Source of the DNA: Aureitalea marina
GTDB taxonomy: Bacteria; Bacteroidota; Bacteroidia; Flavobacteriales; Flavobacteriaceae
Reading direction: 5' to 3'
Assembly: GCF_002943755.1 (NCBI RefSeq)
Contig: NZ_MQUB01000001.1
Span: forward strand, 124,001-188,000
Length of the DNA: 64,000 nucleotides
Under the pieces are notes generated by a model. It saw only the letters and a list, made by a program, of their open reading frames with translations, was not told the DNA's origin and did no database searches. Position 1 is the stretch's first letter. Each line of letters begins with the position of its first letter. This document shows positions 36,049 through 44,760 of the stretch, piece by piece. A program made the translations under genes and the position numbers.

Positions 36049-36813
36049 ATGGAATTAGTCAATGCGTCCTTGTCGGATCGAATCGAGCAGGCCAAATCGG
36101 TAGATTTTGGAGCCATACTCGGCGGAAGTTTTGAATTTTTTGGTAAAGTCTGGATTCAAGGCTTTTATCACGCCCTGATCTCTGCAGCCCTGGTCATCCT
36201 GATTGCACCATTGATTTACATTCCCTTGATCCCGTTTTTTGTCGAGGCCTTTGATGGTTATGAATATGCAGTCGGTGACGACCTCGGCTCAACTTTCTTC
36301 CAAGGGTTCACCCTGATCTACTGGATTGGCTACGGGTTTTTGGTATTTGTCCTGTCTATCTTTATGCAGGCCATCAATTTTGCCGTGATCTCCCATTATT
36401 ATCGGGTGATGCGAAAAATAGATGATGAGCAAGCTGAAGATGCGGGAGGGTATTTGGATGATATTAAGGTAAACTTCAGAAAGTTGATGTTACTGTCACT
36501 GACGACTACGGCGATCGCATTGTTGGCCGGCTTGCTATGTTACCTGCCACTGCTTTATGTGATTGTCCCAATACAGCTACTCATTCCACTGTATGCCTTT
36601 AACCGGGATGCCTCTGCTTCCGAACTGATCAATTCATCCTTTAAACTGGGCAATAAGTATTGGTTAACTGTCTTTGGGTTGATCATCATCAGTCAGTTTC
36701 TAGCTCAACTTGGAGTCATACTTTGTGTGATCGGACTTTTCTTTACAGTCAATTTTGTGCACGTTCCCATTTATCTGTTCTACAGGGATAGTGTTGGATT
36801 CGATCAGGAATAG
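36049..36813 (+). CDS. Multi-pass membrane protein of unknown function
   Basis: 254 residues with about five to six hydrophobic segments (45-70, 90-120, 160-190, 215-245) and a cytoplasmic-looking acidic loop DDEQAEDAGGYLDDIKVNFRK. The N-terminal DFGAILGGSFEFFGKVWIQG is a pattern seen in Bacteroidota membrane proteins without assigned function. It is divergent from miaB. TATCTTCG (7 of 8 to the -7 consensus) lies 17 bp upstream of the ATG. I cannot propose a role. Confidence 0.8.
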   Translation: MELVNASLSDRIEQAKSVDFGAILGGSFEFFGKVWIQGFYHALISAALVILIAPLIYIPLIPFFVEAFDGYEYAVGDDLGSTFFQGFTLIYWIGYGFLVFVLSIFMQAINFAVISHYYRVMRKIDDEQAEDAGGYLDDIKVNFRKLMLLSLTTTAIALLAGLLCYLPLLYVIVPIQLLIPLYAFNRDASASELINSSFKLGNKYWLTVFGLIIISQFLAQLGVILCVIGLFFTVNFVHVPIYLFYRDSVGFDQE

Positions 36814-36839
36814 GTGCCGAAAACCTATCCCATCCTGGC

Positions 36840-37481
36840 CTAATTGACCCTTGACCGGTCAATGATCTCGATGGCCTGCTTCTGGTCACCCCAGCCTTGA
36901 GAACGAGTTTCATCCTGGTCGTAGTTCAGGAACCAACTCTCTATGATTTCCAATAGTTGTGGGTATTTGGCTCTAAGTTCTTCCAAAGTCTCAGACTGAA
37001 TAGTCCTGTCACTGACCTTAGCAGGGATAGCGAGTATTTTGTAATCCTGTTCGCCTTCGTCAATTAGCTTAAGTACACCAATCGGTATGGTTTCTATAAC
37101 AGTTCCCGTAGACAGGCTGGTACAAAGTACCAAAACGTCCAAAGCGTCACCATCGCCGCCTTGTGCTATAGCGCTTTTAGTAGAGGCGATAAATCCGTAA
37201 TTGGCCGGATAGGGGAGATAATCAATGACCCGGTCCTCGCCATTTCGCTGGTCGGGGATAAAGCGCTTACTGGTCTTGTCGTATTCGATCTTGAGGTTAG
37301 TGCCGGCCGGAATTTCAATAATGCTATTGTAGTTACCGTTCTCAGTTTGAACGGGGATTTGTTCCGGGTCGATCTGTTCAGAACAACTCAGGTTGACCAA
37401 TAAAAAGGCCATGACCAGCCAAAGTACTAAGTTCGAATTTGTATTAAGCCGAAAACAAAAAAAGGTCAATGCCCTGTACAT
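36840..37481 (-). CDS. Inorganic pyrophosphatase with lipoprotein-like signal
   Basis: 213 residues from ATG 37481. The family I PPase signature DGDALDVLVL (catalytic Asp cluster) and the YLPYPANYGFI segment are intact. A hydrophobic stretch ending LLVNLSC precedes the catalytic domain, so the enzyme is probably lipidated and periplasmic, unlike the usual cytoplasmic PPase. A longer frame to 37544 is unlikely. It overlaps the 3' end of the VTC polymerase gene by 38 bp, which ties it to the polyphosphate-type locus upstream. It hydrolyses pyrophosphate to phosphate. Confidence 0.9.
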   Translation of the reverse strand: MYRALTFFCFRLNTNSNLVLWLVMAFLLVNLSCSEQIDPEQIPVQTENGNYNSIIEIPAGTNLKIEYDKTSKRFIPDQRNGEDRVIDYLPYPANYGFIASTKSAIAQGGDGDALDVLVLCTSLSTGTVIETIPIGVLKLIDEGEQDYKILAIPAKVSDRTIQSETLEELRAKYPQLLEIIESWFLNYDQDETRSQGWGDQKQAIEIIDRSRVN

Positions 37482-38172
37482 ATTTGGAGTTCTTCGAGAG
37501 CCTGGTTCCGATTTCTTGTGACAGTTGGCGTGCCGCATGATCATCTTCCCGGGAGTATTTTAATTCTAAGACGATATTATCAATAGCCTTTACAGCGCCC
37601 AGGAAGTCGTTCAAATCTGGATTGAAGAATCGCATATTGTAGTCGATGGTAATCCTGAACCGCCCACAAAAGGAGAGAAAATAGCGTCTTTCGTAAGTAT
37701 TGATCAGGCGGGGTGTCAACTTCTGCATCTCCATAAGGCAATCTAAATCCCCCTGGTCAAAGAGTGCTTGTTCGATCAAGGACTGCACCTGGAAGGCGTC
37801 AGTATCGCCCAAACTTGTATTCAGGTTCTTAAGTTTGACAGATTCCTTATCTCCGACCTCTCCAAACTTCTTCTTAACCTCAAGTACAGGCTTTTCGATC
37901 CTGGTCATATCATCACCGTACCAGCGAATCCGGTATTTCTTGCGATTTCCATCACCTTCTACATTCTGATGATAGAAAATCATGTCCGGTCGGTCAAAAT
38001 AAATATTGTTTACAGCTCGCCGGTGATAAATCTCACTAAAACAAAAGCTGTTGGTAAGAACTTCTTTCTCGATCAAATCCGCTACATCAGTAGCTGGAAA
38101 AACAAACTTTCGTTCAAAACGAAGTTTCTCCTCTTTGGCTTCGAAGTAAATTCTACTTACTGCTTTTTCCAT
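37444..38172 (-). CDS. VTC-domain polyphosphate polymerase
   Basis: 242 residues from ATG 38172 (MEKAVSRIYF). The VTC tunnel-domain motifs are visible: RFERKFVFP at the N-terminus, KKYRIRWYG, the VLEVKKKFG strand, RITIDYNMRF and VLELKYSRE, supplying the basic residues and metal-binding Glu expected of the family. VTC domains make polyphosphate from ATP. Here the domain is free-standing and cytoplasmic, so product export would need partners. It overlaps the CotH/beta-helix gene by 20 bp and the pyrophosphatase gene by 38 bp, a tightly coupled unit. Confidence 0.92.
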   Translation of the reverse strand: MEKAVSRIYFEAKEEKLRFERKFVFPATDVADLIEKEVLTNSFCFSEIYHRRAVNNIYFDRPDMIFYHQNVEGDGNRKKYRIRWYGDDMTRIEKPVLEVKKKFGEVGDKESVKLKNLNTSLGDTDAFQVQSLIEQALFDQGDLDCLMEMQKLTPRLINTYERRYFLSFCGRFRITIDYNMRFFNPDLNDFLGAVKAIDNIVLELKYSREDDHAARQLSQEIGTRLSKNSKYVQGIDLFLFSA

Positions 38173-41100
38173 ACTCCTTACCATACATTTGCTCAATGAC
38201 TCGGTTTGAGACGGTAGACATTCTTACATCATCGATGGTCAATTCAGATCCGGATTCGACCAGGTGATCCGATTCGGTATCGGACATAAAGAGATCATTA
38301 ATGGTGATCTTCCCGATGCCAAACTCTGGTTTTTTCTGAAAGGCAGAGAAACCCAGACGGGTCTCAGAGATATAGACGTCTGAAAATTCAATGGTCGAAA
38401 GATCTTTACTTACAATTCCGATCTCTCCACCTTTGACCCGGATATTTGTGCCTTTCATGTTGCTGGCCTCTCCGGCACTGACCCCTTTATCAGATGGATT
38501 ATTTATAGTGATGTTTTCCAGGTAAATGGACGAGCCCGAAACATCAATACCGTCGTTGCCAGCTGAATTGAATTCCGAATTCGTTATGGTTCCCTCAACA
38601 AAGTCTCCGTCAAAAGCGTCAGACCAAGTATTTTCAAAAAGCGAGCCGTCCATGCTGAAATTGGATCTGATTATGTTCAGGGCGTCTTCGCAGCGATTAT
38701 CCTTAAAAACGGACTGACTGATGGATACATCAGACTCGTGAAAATTAACAGCCCCAGAAACTTCCCAATGCGCATCGGAGGGATTGGATAAGTTGCTAAA
38801 GGTGGTGTGTTCGACAAGAGATCTTTTGTGGGCTTTATTAATAAAGACCCCACCCCCGGTTCCATCGCTGGAGTAAAAGGTTATGGGTGAATCTCCTGTC
38901 CCCAAACTAAAAATTGGAGAGTGGGACAAAAACGAGGCATGGTTGATCAGGTCGATATTAGCTCCCTTCTCGATTTGAACCTCAAAATTTTCAGGGATGA
39001 TCACAGTATGATCGACTCGGTGATCTCCGGGCCCTATACGGACGATACCGGTGCTACTATCCACCAGGAGAAAGTCGAACTCCTCCATATTCGAACTTCG
39101 GGCCTCCTTAATATCAGAAACACTGGCATCAAGGTCCTTATTCCAGCCATAGGGACGTACCTCTGATTTCCGCTCCAGATCGATTCCATTGATCAGGTAG
39201 GTCACCCTTAATTTGGCTACATCCTTTGGATATCGGAATTCAGACTTTTTATTTTTCTTAGAAACAAAAGCATTGACAAATGCATCTTTGAGCTCAAAAT
39301 TCAGCAACTTGGTCTCTCCAGGGCTGATATACAGATCCTCCTTGAGAACGTCCAGTAATTTACCGTCCTGATGTTGGAGCCCCGTGATCGTAATGTCAAA
39401 ATCCGTCTTATTGAAAACTTTCAACGCCATCGATTTTCCATCGAAGCTCTCAAAATCATTGAGCAATGAGGTCGAGGGATTGATATAACGTTTGATCATA
39501 TTGCTGTTGAATTCCAGTATGGAGGTGTCTAGTCCAGTATTGAATTCGGTATTCAGGTTGATCAGTATTTCCTGCAACTCCTCACTGTGGTCATCAATGA
39601 GCGAATTTATATAGTCAGTACTGCTGAAATACCTTAGCTTTTCTGCCAATTTTTCCCGGTAGAGGTCATCTGACCCTGAAAGGTGAAAATTGACGACGTC
39701 AGAGATCTTATTACCGGAATTAGAATCGAAGGCGATCGGCTCCAATTTACCGGTAATGGGGTTGTAATAAAATTTGAGGTTAATAAAACCAAGGCCGTGC
39801 AGTCCTCCAAACAAGTTCAGCAGCGCCACATAGGAGGTTAGTCTGTCTATATCGAAGGCCTCGGATACCTTTAATTTTTTCTGTCTGAATCCATCCAAAA
39901 GGTTTTTAGCAGTTTCAAACTGCCGCATCAGATTTGGGTCCTGCAGCACCTTGTTTTCATTGTACAAGCGGATGGGTGATGAATCGATCAGGAATTCTCC
40001 GTTCTGATTCTTGATTTCCTCCAATCCCAGGTCGATCTTTTGTTCGATGTCCTTCCAGTAATAGGATTCGTCGAAGGCCAGGATGACTCCCTCTCTCCTC
40101 CGATTGTTCTCCAAAAGTATCTTGTCAAAAGCTTCTTCGGCCGCCATGATCCCAATCGGGATCTCCCTGGATTGATCCTTAGCGCCAACCTTTAATGTCA
40201 GGTCCACAAAATCGTAACGAATACCAATCAATCCTTCCCGTTTTACAGCTTTTTGAAACAACCATTCCCAAGCATAGTTTCGGACCTTGGGATGCTGAAA
40301 GGAGAATTTTCTCATTCCCTTGATGGTTTTTTCTTCGTCCATAACGACACGCAGGGACCATTTTTTCTCATCGACCACATGATCGGTCCAATCTCCTTTA
40401 AGGCGTATATCCACTTTGATCTCTTGTCCCGTAGCAGGATCAGTTATACGGGCGGGAAGCAATTGCTTTTGTTCAGAGCCAATAACGCCATTCTTGACTG
40501 CCTCTTCACGGTACTCCTTAAGTTGAGAGAAATTCTTATCCGAGATCCGTATGACCTGCCGCTGAAAATTGTTCTTGATCTCGATAGTGGCTTCATCCGG
40601 AATCTTCAACTTGCTTCTCTGAAAGGACCGTCCCAGGTCTTGCTGAAACCGCCCTGTATTGATGTAGTCTACATTATCCAACTCAAGGACTCTGCCCAGG
40701 TAGTTGTCATGGACAAGTTTTCGTTTGAATACAATGTATTTTCTTCCATCAACCTCAATCTCTTCAAACGGGCGCCGGGGTACGAATCCAAAATTTAGGA
40801 ATTTGGTCGTCTGATCCTGAACAATCTTGGAGTTATCCTTTAGGTATACGTGAACAAAGAACCGGTCGGCTGCTTGTCGTTCATTAAGTGAATCCGGATA
40901 GATATAAACCAGGTGTGGTACAGCATACTGCTTAACTATATAAATAGAAAGCGTCGAGTCTTCGTAAATCCCCTTATACACACTGTCGAGTATGCTTTTA
41001 TAACTCCTAACCTGCCTGATTTTGGTTTCTGAGAACAGATCGGTCAATTCTGTAGGGTCGGGGGAAGCCAGGGAGACTTCATCTTTCTCCTTTAAAAGTG

Positions 41101-41185
41101 CCATCACGGAGATCAACAGGATGGCAATTATCGCAATGAAGATTAAGGGAGAACCACCTTGGCCTTTATGTTTTTTGATTTTCAT
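38153..41185 (-). CDS. CotH kinase-like protein with right-handed beta-helix C-terminus
   Basis: 1010 residues. An N-terminal membrane anchor (about 12-31, FIAIIAILLISVMALL) leads to an extracytoplasmic region. A CotH kinase-like domain (about 200-560) shows RLKGDWTDHV, PIGIMAAEEAFDK and KLEPIAFDSNSGNK. A beta-sandwich-like linker follows, and a right-handed parallel beta-helix occupies about 740-1000 (repeats such as VSISQSVFKDNRCED, GTITNSEFNSAGNDGIDVSG). CotH proteins are atypical protein kinases in spore coats and effectors. Here the protein faces the periplasm beside VTC and DUF4956 proteins. A role in building or attaching a surface polymer is inferred. Confidence 0.88.
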   Translation of the reverse strand: MKIKKHKGQGGSPLIFIAIIAILLISVMALLKEKDEVSLASPDPTELTDLFSETKIRQVRSYKSILDSVYKGIYEDSTLSIYIVKQYAVPHLVYIYPDSLNERQAADRFFVHVYLKDNSKIVQDQTTKFLNFGFVPRRPFEEIEVDGRKYIVFKRKLVHDNYLGRVLELDNVDYINTGRFQQDLGRSFQRSKLKIPDEATIEIKNNFQRQVIRISDKNFSQLKEYREEAVKNGVIGSEQKQLLPARITDPATGQEIKVDIRLKGDWTDHVVDEKKWSLRVVMDEEKTIKGMRKFSFQHPKVRNYAWEWLFQKAVKREGLIGIRYDFVDLTLKVGAKDQSREIPIGIMAAEEAFDKILLENNRRREGVILAFDESYYWKDIEQKIDLGLEEIKNQNGEFLIDSSPIRLYNENKVLQDPNLMRQFETAKNLLDGFRQKKLKVSEAFDIDRLTSYVALLNLFGGLHGLGFINLKFYYNPITGKLEPIAFDSNSGNKISDVVNFHLSGSDDLYREKLAEKLRYFSSTDYINSLIDDHSEELQEILINLNTEFNTGLDTSILEFNSNMIKRYINPSTSLLNDFESFDGKSMALKVFNKTDFDITITGLQHQDGKLLDVLKEDLYISPGETKLLNFELKDAFVNAFVSKKNKKSEFRYPKDVAKLRVTYLINGIDLERKSEVRPYGWNKDLDASVSDIKEARSSNMEEFDFLLVDSSTGIVRIGPGDHRVDHTVIIPENFEVQIEKGANIDLINHASFLSHSPIFSLGTGDSPITFYSSDGTGGGVFINKAHKRSLVEHTTFSNLSNPSDAHWEVSGAVNFHESDVSISQSVFKDNRCEDALNIIRSNFSMDGSLFENTWSDAFDGDFVEGTITNSEFNSAGNDGIDVSGSSIYLENITINNPSDKGVSAGEASNMKGTNIRVKGGEIGIVSKDLSTIEFSDVYISETRLGFSAFQKKPEFGIGKITINDLFMSDTESDHLVESGSELTIDDVRMSTVSNRVIEQMYGKEYGKSSK

Positions 41186-41209
41186 CGGATCATCCTGGCA
41201 TTAAATGGA

Positions 41210-41887
41210 CTAGTTATCCTGATCGATAAAAGTAAGTTGCAGGTCTTCAAATTGAGCTAGCAGGGTGTTATTCAACTCACTGATCTTGTCGATGGAAGAT
41301 AGGTTCACCAAGAAATTCATATTCAGGTTTCCATCGGCCATTTTTATGCGTTTTACATCCACCTGGTCGGCATGCTGCATCACTATAGAACTTACCTCCT
41401 CGATAGCCTTTGACTCTGATTCTTTCTTACAAGGCATGGCTAACAACAAGTTCTGGGTCATGGAACTGGCCGAATTGCTTTTGCTGGTTGCAATAATGAT
41501 CAAACACAAAAAAACGAAGCCGATCAAGGTGGGCAGAAGTTGGTTGGCTCCCAATCCCAATCCCAGCGCAATGGCCATAAAGAAATAGGCCAATTCCTCA
41601 GGTTCTTTAATGGCTGTTCTAAACCTCACAATAGACAATGCCCCAACCAGTCCGAGAGAAAGGGCAAGGGAAGACTTAACTATGGAGATGATGATAAAGG
41701 TCGTGACACCTACCAGGATTAAAACACGGCCCAATTGATGTCGGTTGGAAAGCGACTTTCCGTAACGAACATATACGAGAGACAATATGAACAGTAGAAC
41801 ACCACAACTGATCATGTTGATTATGTAATTGACCACCGAAAAGGACTCGTCAAAATTGAAGTTCAATTCGCTTAAAAATTCGTTCAT
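41210..41887 (-). CDS. DUF4956 membrane protein
   Basis: 225 residues from ATG 41887 (MNEFLSELNF). About four membrane helices include the DUF4956 hallmark SLGLVGALSIVRFRTAIKEP and a Gly/Ala-rich helix FFMAIALGLGLGANQ. A soluble C-terminal domain (about 150-225) follows. DUF4956 proteins accompany VTC polymerases and CotH-like proteins in many bacteria. The membrane part could form a channel or anchor for the polymerase (inference). First gene of the DUF4956-CotH-VTC-PPase unit. Confidence 0.9.
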   Translation of the reverse strand: MNEFLSELNFNFDESFSVVNYIINMISCGVLLFILSLVYVRYGKSLSNRHQLGRVLILVGVTTFIIISIVKSSLALSLGLVGALSIVRFRTAIKEPEELAYFFMAIALGLGLGANQLLPTLIGFVFLCLIIIATSKSNSASSMTQNLLLAMPCKKESESKAIEEVSSIVMQHADQVDVKRIKMADGNLNMNFLVNLSSIDKISELNNTLLAQFEDLQLTFIDQDN

Positions 41888-42239
41888 AGGGCAATTTGCT
41901 ATAGGTCTGTGAAAACTTCCCGGTTGGCTCTTGATCACGCCATTAAAAGGGAGAATTGAGTCACGATGTTATTTAATTTTTTTATTCGGTAATCCTATCT
42001 GTTAAGGACGGCTCAAATATAATTGGAATATTCAATTTCTGTTGTGAATATAAGGAGCACTCTCAGCGGTTTAGAGTGATTGATTGACGATACTTGGAGG
42101 TCGATTGGGAATAATGCGGAATGGATATCGGAACATTTTGCTGTTTGTGGCAAATTTAAATAATTGAAAATCAATGATATAAAACTATAATTTATGAACC
42201 CTGTTCGATGTGTAAAAATCCAAGTATAATTTTTTCCCA
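41888..42239. other. Intergenic gap between divergent DUF4956 and topA genes
   Basis: About 350 bp, AT-rich, holding no gene, tRNA or repeat that I can support. The only feature at its right edge is the topA promoter element at 42240. It presumably also carries the promoter for the DUF4956 unit, but no clean TAnnTTTG is visible on the minus strand. Confidence 0.6.
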
Positions 42240-42247
42240 TACTTTTG
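42240..42247 (+). promoter_or_regulatory. -7 promoter element of topA
   Basis: TACTTTTG matches TAnnTTTG and lies 20 bp upstream of the topA ATG at 42268. Confidence 0.6.
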
Positions 42248-42267
42248 TACTCCAAATTGAACGGACA

Positions 42268-44760
42268 ATGGCGAAGAATTTAGTGATCGTTGAGTCACCT
42301 GCTAAGGCTAAAACCATCGAAAAATTCCTTGGAAAGGATTACAAGGTTACCTCTAGTTTTGGTCATATTGTTGATCTGCCGGCAAAGGAGTTGGGAGTAA
42401 ACGTAGATGACGATTTTCAACCTGATTATATAGTACCGAAAGAGAAGAAAGAACTGGTAAAGGACCTAAAGAAAATGGCAGCAAATGCCGACTTGGTCTG
42501 GCTAGCCAGTGATGAGGACCGGGAAGGAGAGGCAATTGCCTGGCACCTGGCCAACACCTTGAAATTGGAAGAAGAAAAGATCAGGCGCATCGTGTTCCAC
42601 GAGATCACCAAGTCTGCCATCGTTAAGGCGATTGAGAATCCCCGCAAGATCGATTACAACCTGGTATGGGCCCAACAGGCCAGAAGGGTATTAGACCGAT
42701 TGGTTGGCTACCAACTGTCACCGGTACTTTGGAAAAAGGTGAAAGGTGGACTCTCCGCCGGAAGGGTTCAGTCTGTGGCTGTTCGCTTGATCGTAGAGCG
42801 GGAACGGGATATAGAATCGTTCAACCCGACCTCTTCTTTTAGGGTGGACGCCGAATTCCTGACCGAATCTGGAGCGAGATTCAAGGCTAAACTGCCTAAG
42901 AACCTAGAAGGACAAACTGCAGCCCAGCAATTTTTGCAGTCTAACATTGGTGCGGGCTATCAGGTAGCTGACTTAGTTAAAAAGCCAGCCAAAAAGAAAC
43001 CGGCTGCACCCTTTACCACTTCAACCTTACAGCAGGAAGCCTCGCGGAAACTGTATTTCTCGGTAAGTAAGACCATGACTCTGGCTCAGCGTTTGTACGA
43101 AGCCGGTTTGATTACTTATATGAGAACCGATAGTGTAAACCTTTCTCAAGAGGCATTGAATGCAGCCAAGGAAGAGATCATAGAAAGTTACGGAGACCAA
43201 TACAGTCATCCGAGACAATATAAAGGTAAGGCCAAAGGTGCCCAGGAGGCACACGAGGCCATTCGTCCAACCGATATGAGCAGGCAACGTGTCCAGGTAG
43301 ATCCGGATCAGGCCCGCTTGTATGAGTTGATCTGGAAAAGAACCATCGCTTCCCAAATGGCAGAGGCTCAAATGGAGAGAACTCAGCTTCGGATCGATAT
43401 TCTCAATCCGGGAAAAAATGCGCTTCAGTTCCAGGCTAACGGAGAAATGATCAAGTTTGACGGTTTCCTGAAAGTCTATATGGAAGGAACCGACATCGAA
43501 GAAGAGGAGAAGGACGGCATGCTACCTAATTTACAAGTTGGAGACAGTCTGGCTGCCAACAGTATCTCGGCCACCCAGCGATTTACGCGGGCTCCTTATC
43601 GGTATACCGAGGCCTCCCTGGTAAAGCAATTGGAGGAACTGGGCATTGGAAGACCATCTACTTATGCGCCGACCATCACTACAATCATGAACCGCAATTA
43701 TGTAGAGAAGGGGACTGTAGACGGTGTAGAACGAAGCTATGTGCAAATGGTTCTTGTTGATGATGCTGTCCGTCAAAAGGAGTTGACGGAAATGGTGGGT
43801 AGCGATAAAGGCAAATTAGTGCCCACCGATATTGGGATGATCGTAAACGACTTCCTGGTGGAGCATTTCGATAATATCGTAGACTATAACTTCACTGCCA
43901 AGGCCGAAGAGGACTTTGACCACATAGCGGACGGAAAGGAGAACTGGACCGGAATGATGCGGGAGTTCTATGACAAGTTCCACCCGCAAGTTGAGGATGT
44001 CCAGGAAAATGCTGAGCGGGAAAGTGGCGAGCGTGTTCTAGGTGAAGATCCGGTGAGTGGTAAACCAGTATTGGTCCGTCTAGGGAAATTTGGGCCCATT
44101 GCCCAGATCGGTGCCCCGGAAGACGAAGAAAAGCAGTTTACCAGCTTGTTACCCGATCAGCAATTGCATTTGGTCACCTTCGAGCAGGTCATGGACTTGT
44201 TTAAGTTGCCCAAAGATCTTGGTACTTACGAAGGGGAAGAGGTGCAAGTCAGCAATGGTCGATTTGGTCCTTATGTGCGGTTTGGAAAGACATTTATTTC
44301 TCTGCCTGCCGATCTGGATCCACTGGCGGTAGATAGAGAAAAGGCCATCGAATTGATTCTGGCCAAGAAAAAGGCGGATGCACCTATATATATGTATGAA
44401 GATAAACCGGTGCAGAAGGGTAAAGGTAGATTTGGTCCCTATATCAAGTGGAACAACATTTTCATCAACGTAAACAAGAAATACGATTTCGATAATCTGA
44501 GCGAAGCCGATATCATCGAGCTGATCGAGAATAAGAAGCAGAAGGAGATCGAAAAACTGATCCAGGAATGGCCGGAAGAAGGGATCCGTCTGGAAAAGGC
44601 ACGTTGGGGTAGGTTCAACCTGATCAAGGGAAAGACCAAGGTCGAGTTACCAAAGACCACCAAGGCCAATGAAATGACTCTGGACCAAGCCCAGGCTATA
44701 ATTCAGAAGAAAACACCGAAAAAGAAAACACGTAAAAAAGCAGCTGCCAAGAAGAAATGA
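42268..44760 (+). CDS. topA: DNA topoisomerase I
   Basis: 830 residues from ATG 42268 (MAKNLVIVESPAKAKTI). The in-frame ATG at 42208 lies before the promoter element and is rejected. The Toprim domain has VESPAKAKTIE and LASDEDREGEAIAWHL. The catalytic Tyr lies in GLITYMRTDSVNLS. The C-terminus has repeated small domains (GRFGPYVRFGKTFISLP, GRFGPYIKWNNIFINV) and ends in a basic tail of Lys/Ala. It relaxes negative supercoils. It overlaps the arginase-fold gene by 4 bp (ATGA). Confidence 0.98.
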   Translation: MAKNLVIVESPAKAKTIEKFLGKDYKVTSSFGHIVDLPAKELGVNVDDDFQPDYIVPKEKKELVKDLKKMAANADLVWLASDEDREGEAIAWHLANTLKLEEEKIRRIVFHEITKSAIVKAIENPRKIDYNLVWAQQARRVLDRLVGYQLSPVLWKKVKGGLSAGRVQSVAVRLIVERERDIESFNPTSSFRVDAEFLTESGARFKAKLPKNLEGQTAAQQFLQSNIGAGYQVADLVKKPAKKKPAAPFTTSTLQQEASRKLYFSVSKTMTLAQRLYEAGLITYMRTDSVNLSQEALNAAKEEIIESYGDQYSHPRQYKGKAKGAQEAHEAIRPTDMSRQRVQVDPDQARLYELIWKRTIASQMAEAQMERTQLRIDILNPGKNALQFQANGEMIKFDGFLKVYMEGTDIEEEEKDGMLPNLQVGDSLAANSISATQRFTRAPYRYTEASLVKQLEELGIGRPSTYAPTITTIMNRNYVEKGTVDGVERSYVQMVLVDDAVRQKELTEMVGSDKGKLVPTDIGMIVNDFLVEHFDNIVDYNFTAKAEEDFDHIADGKENWTGMMREFYDKFHPQVEDVQENAERESGERVLGEDPVSGKPVLVRLGKFGPIAQIGAPEDEEKQFTSLLPDQQLHLVTFEQVMDLFKLPKDLGTYEGEEVQVSNGRFGPYVRFGKTFISLPADLDPLAVDREKAIELILAKKKADAPIYMYEDKPVQKGKGRFGPYIKWNNIFINVNKKYDFDNLSEADIIELIENKKQKEIEKLIQEWPEEGIRLEKARWGRFNLIKGKTKVELPKTTKANEMTLDQAQAIIQKKTPKKKTRKKAAAKKK

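Noticed and set aside
42208-42267. N-terminal extension of topA from ATG 42208
   Set aside because: It includes the TACTTTTG promoter box and has no conserved residues; MAKNLVIVESPAKA at 42268 is the family start.
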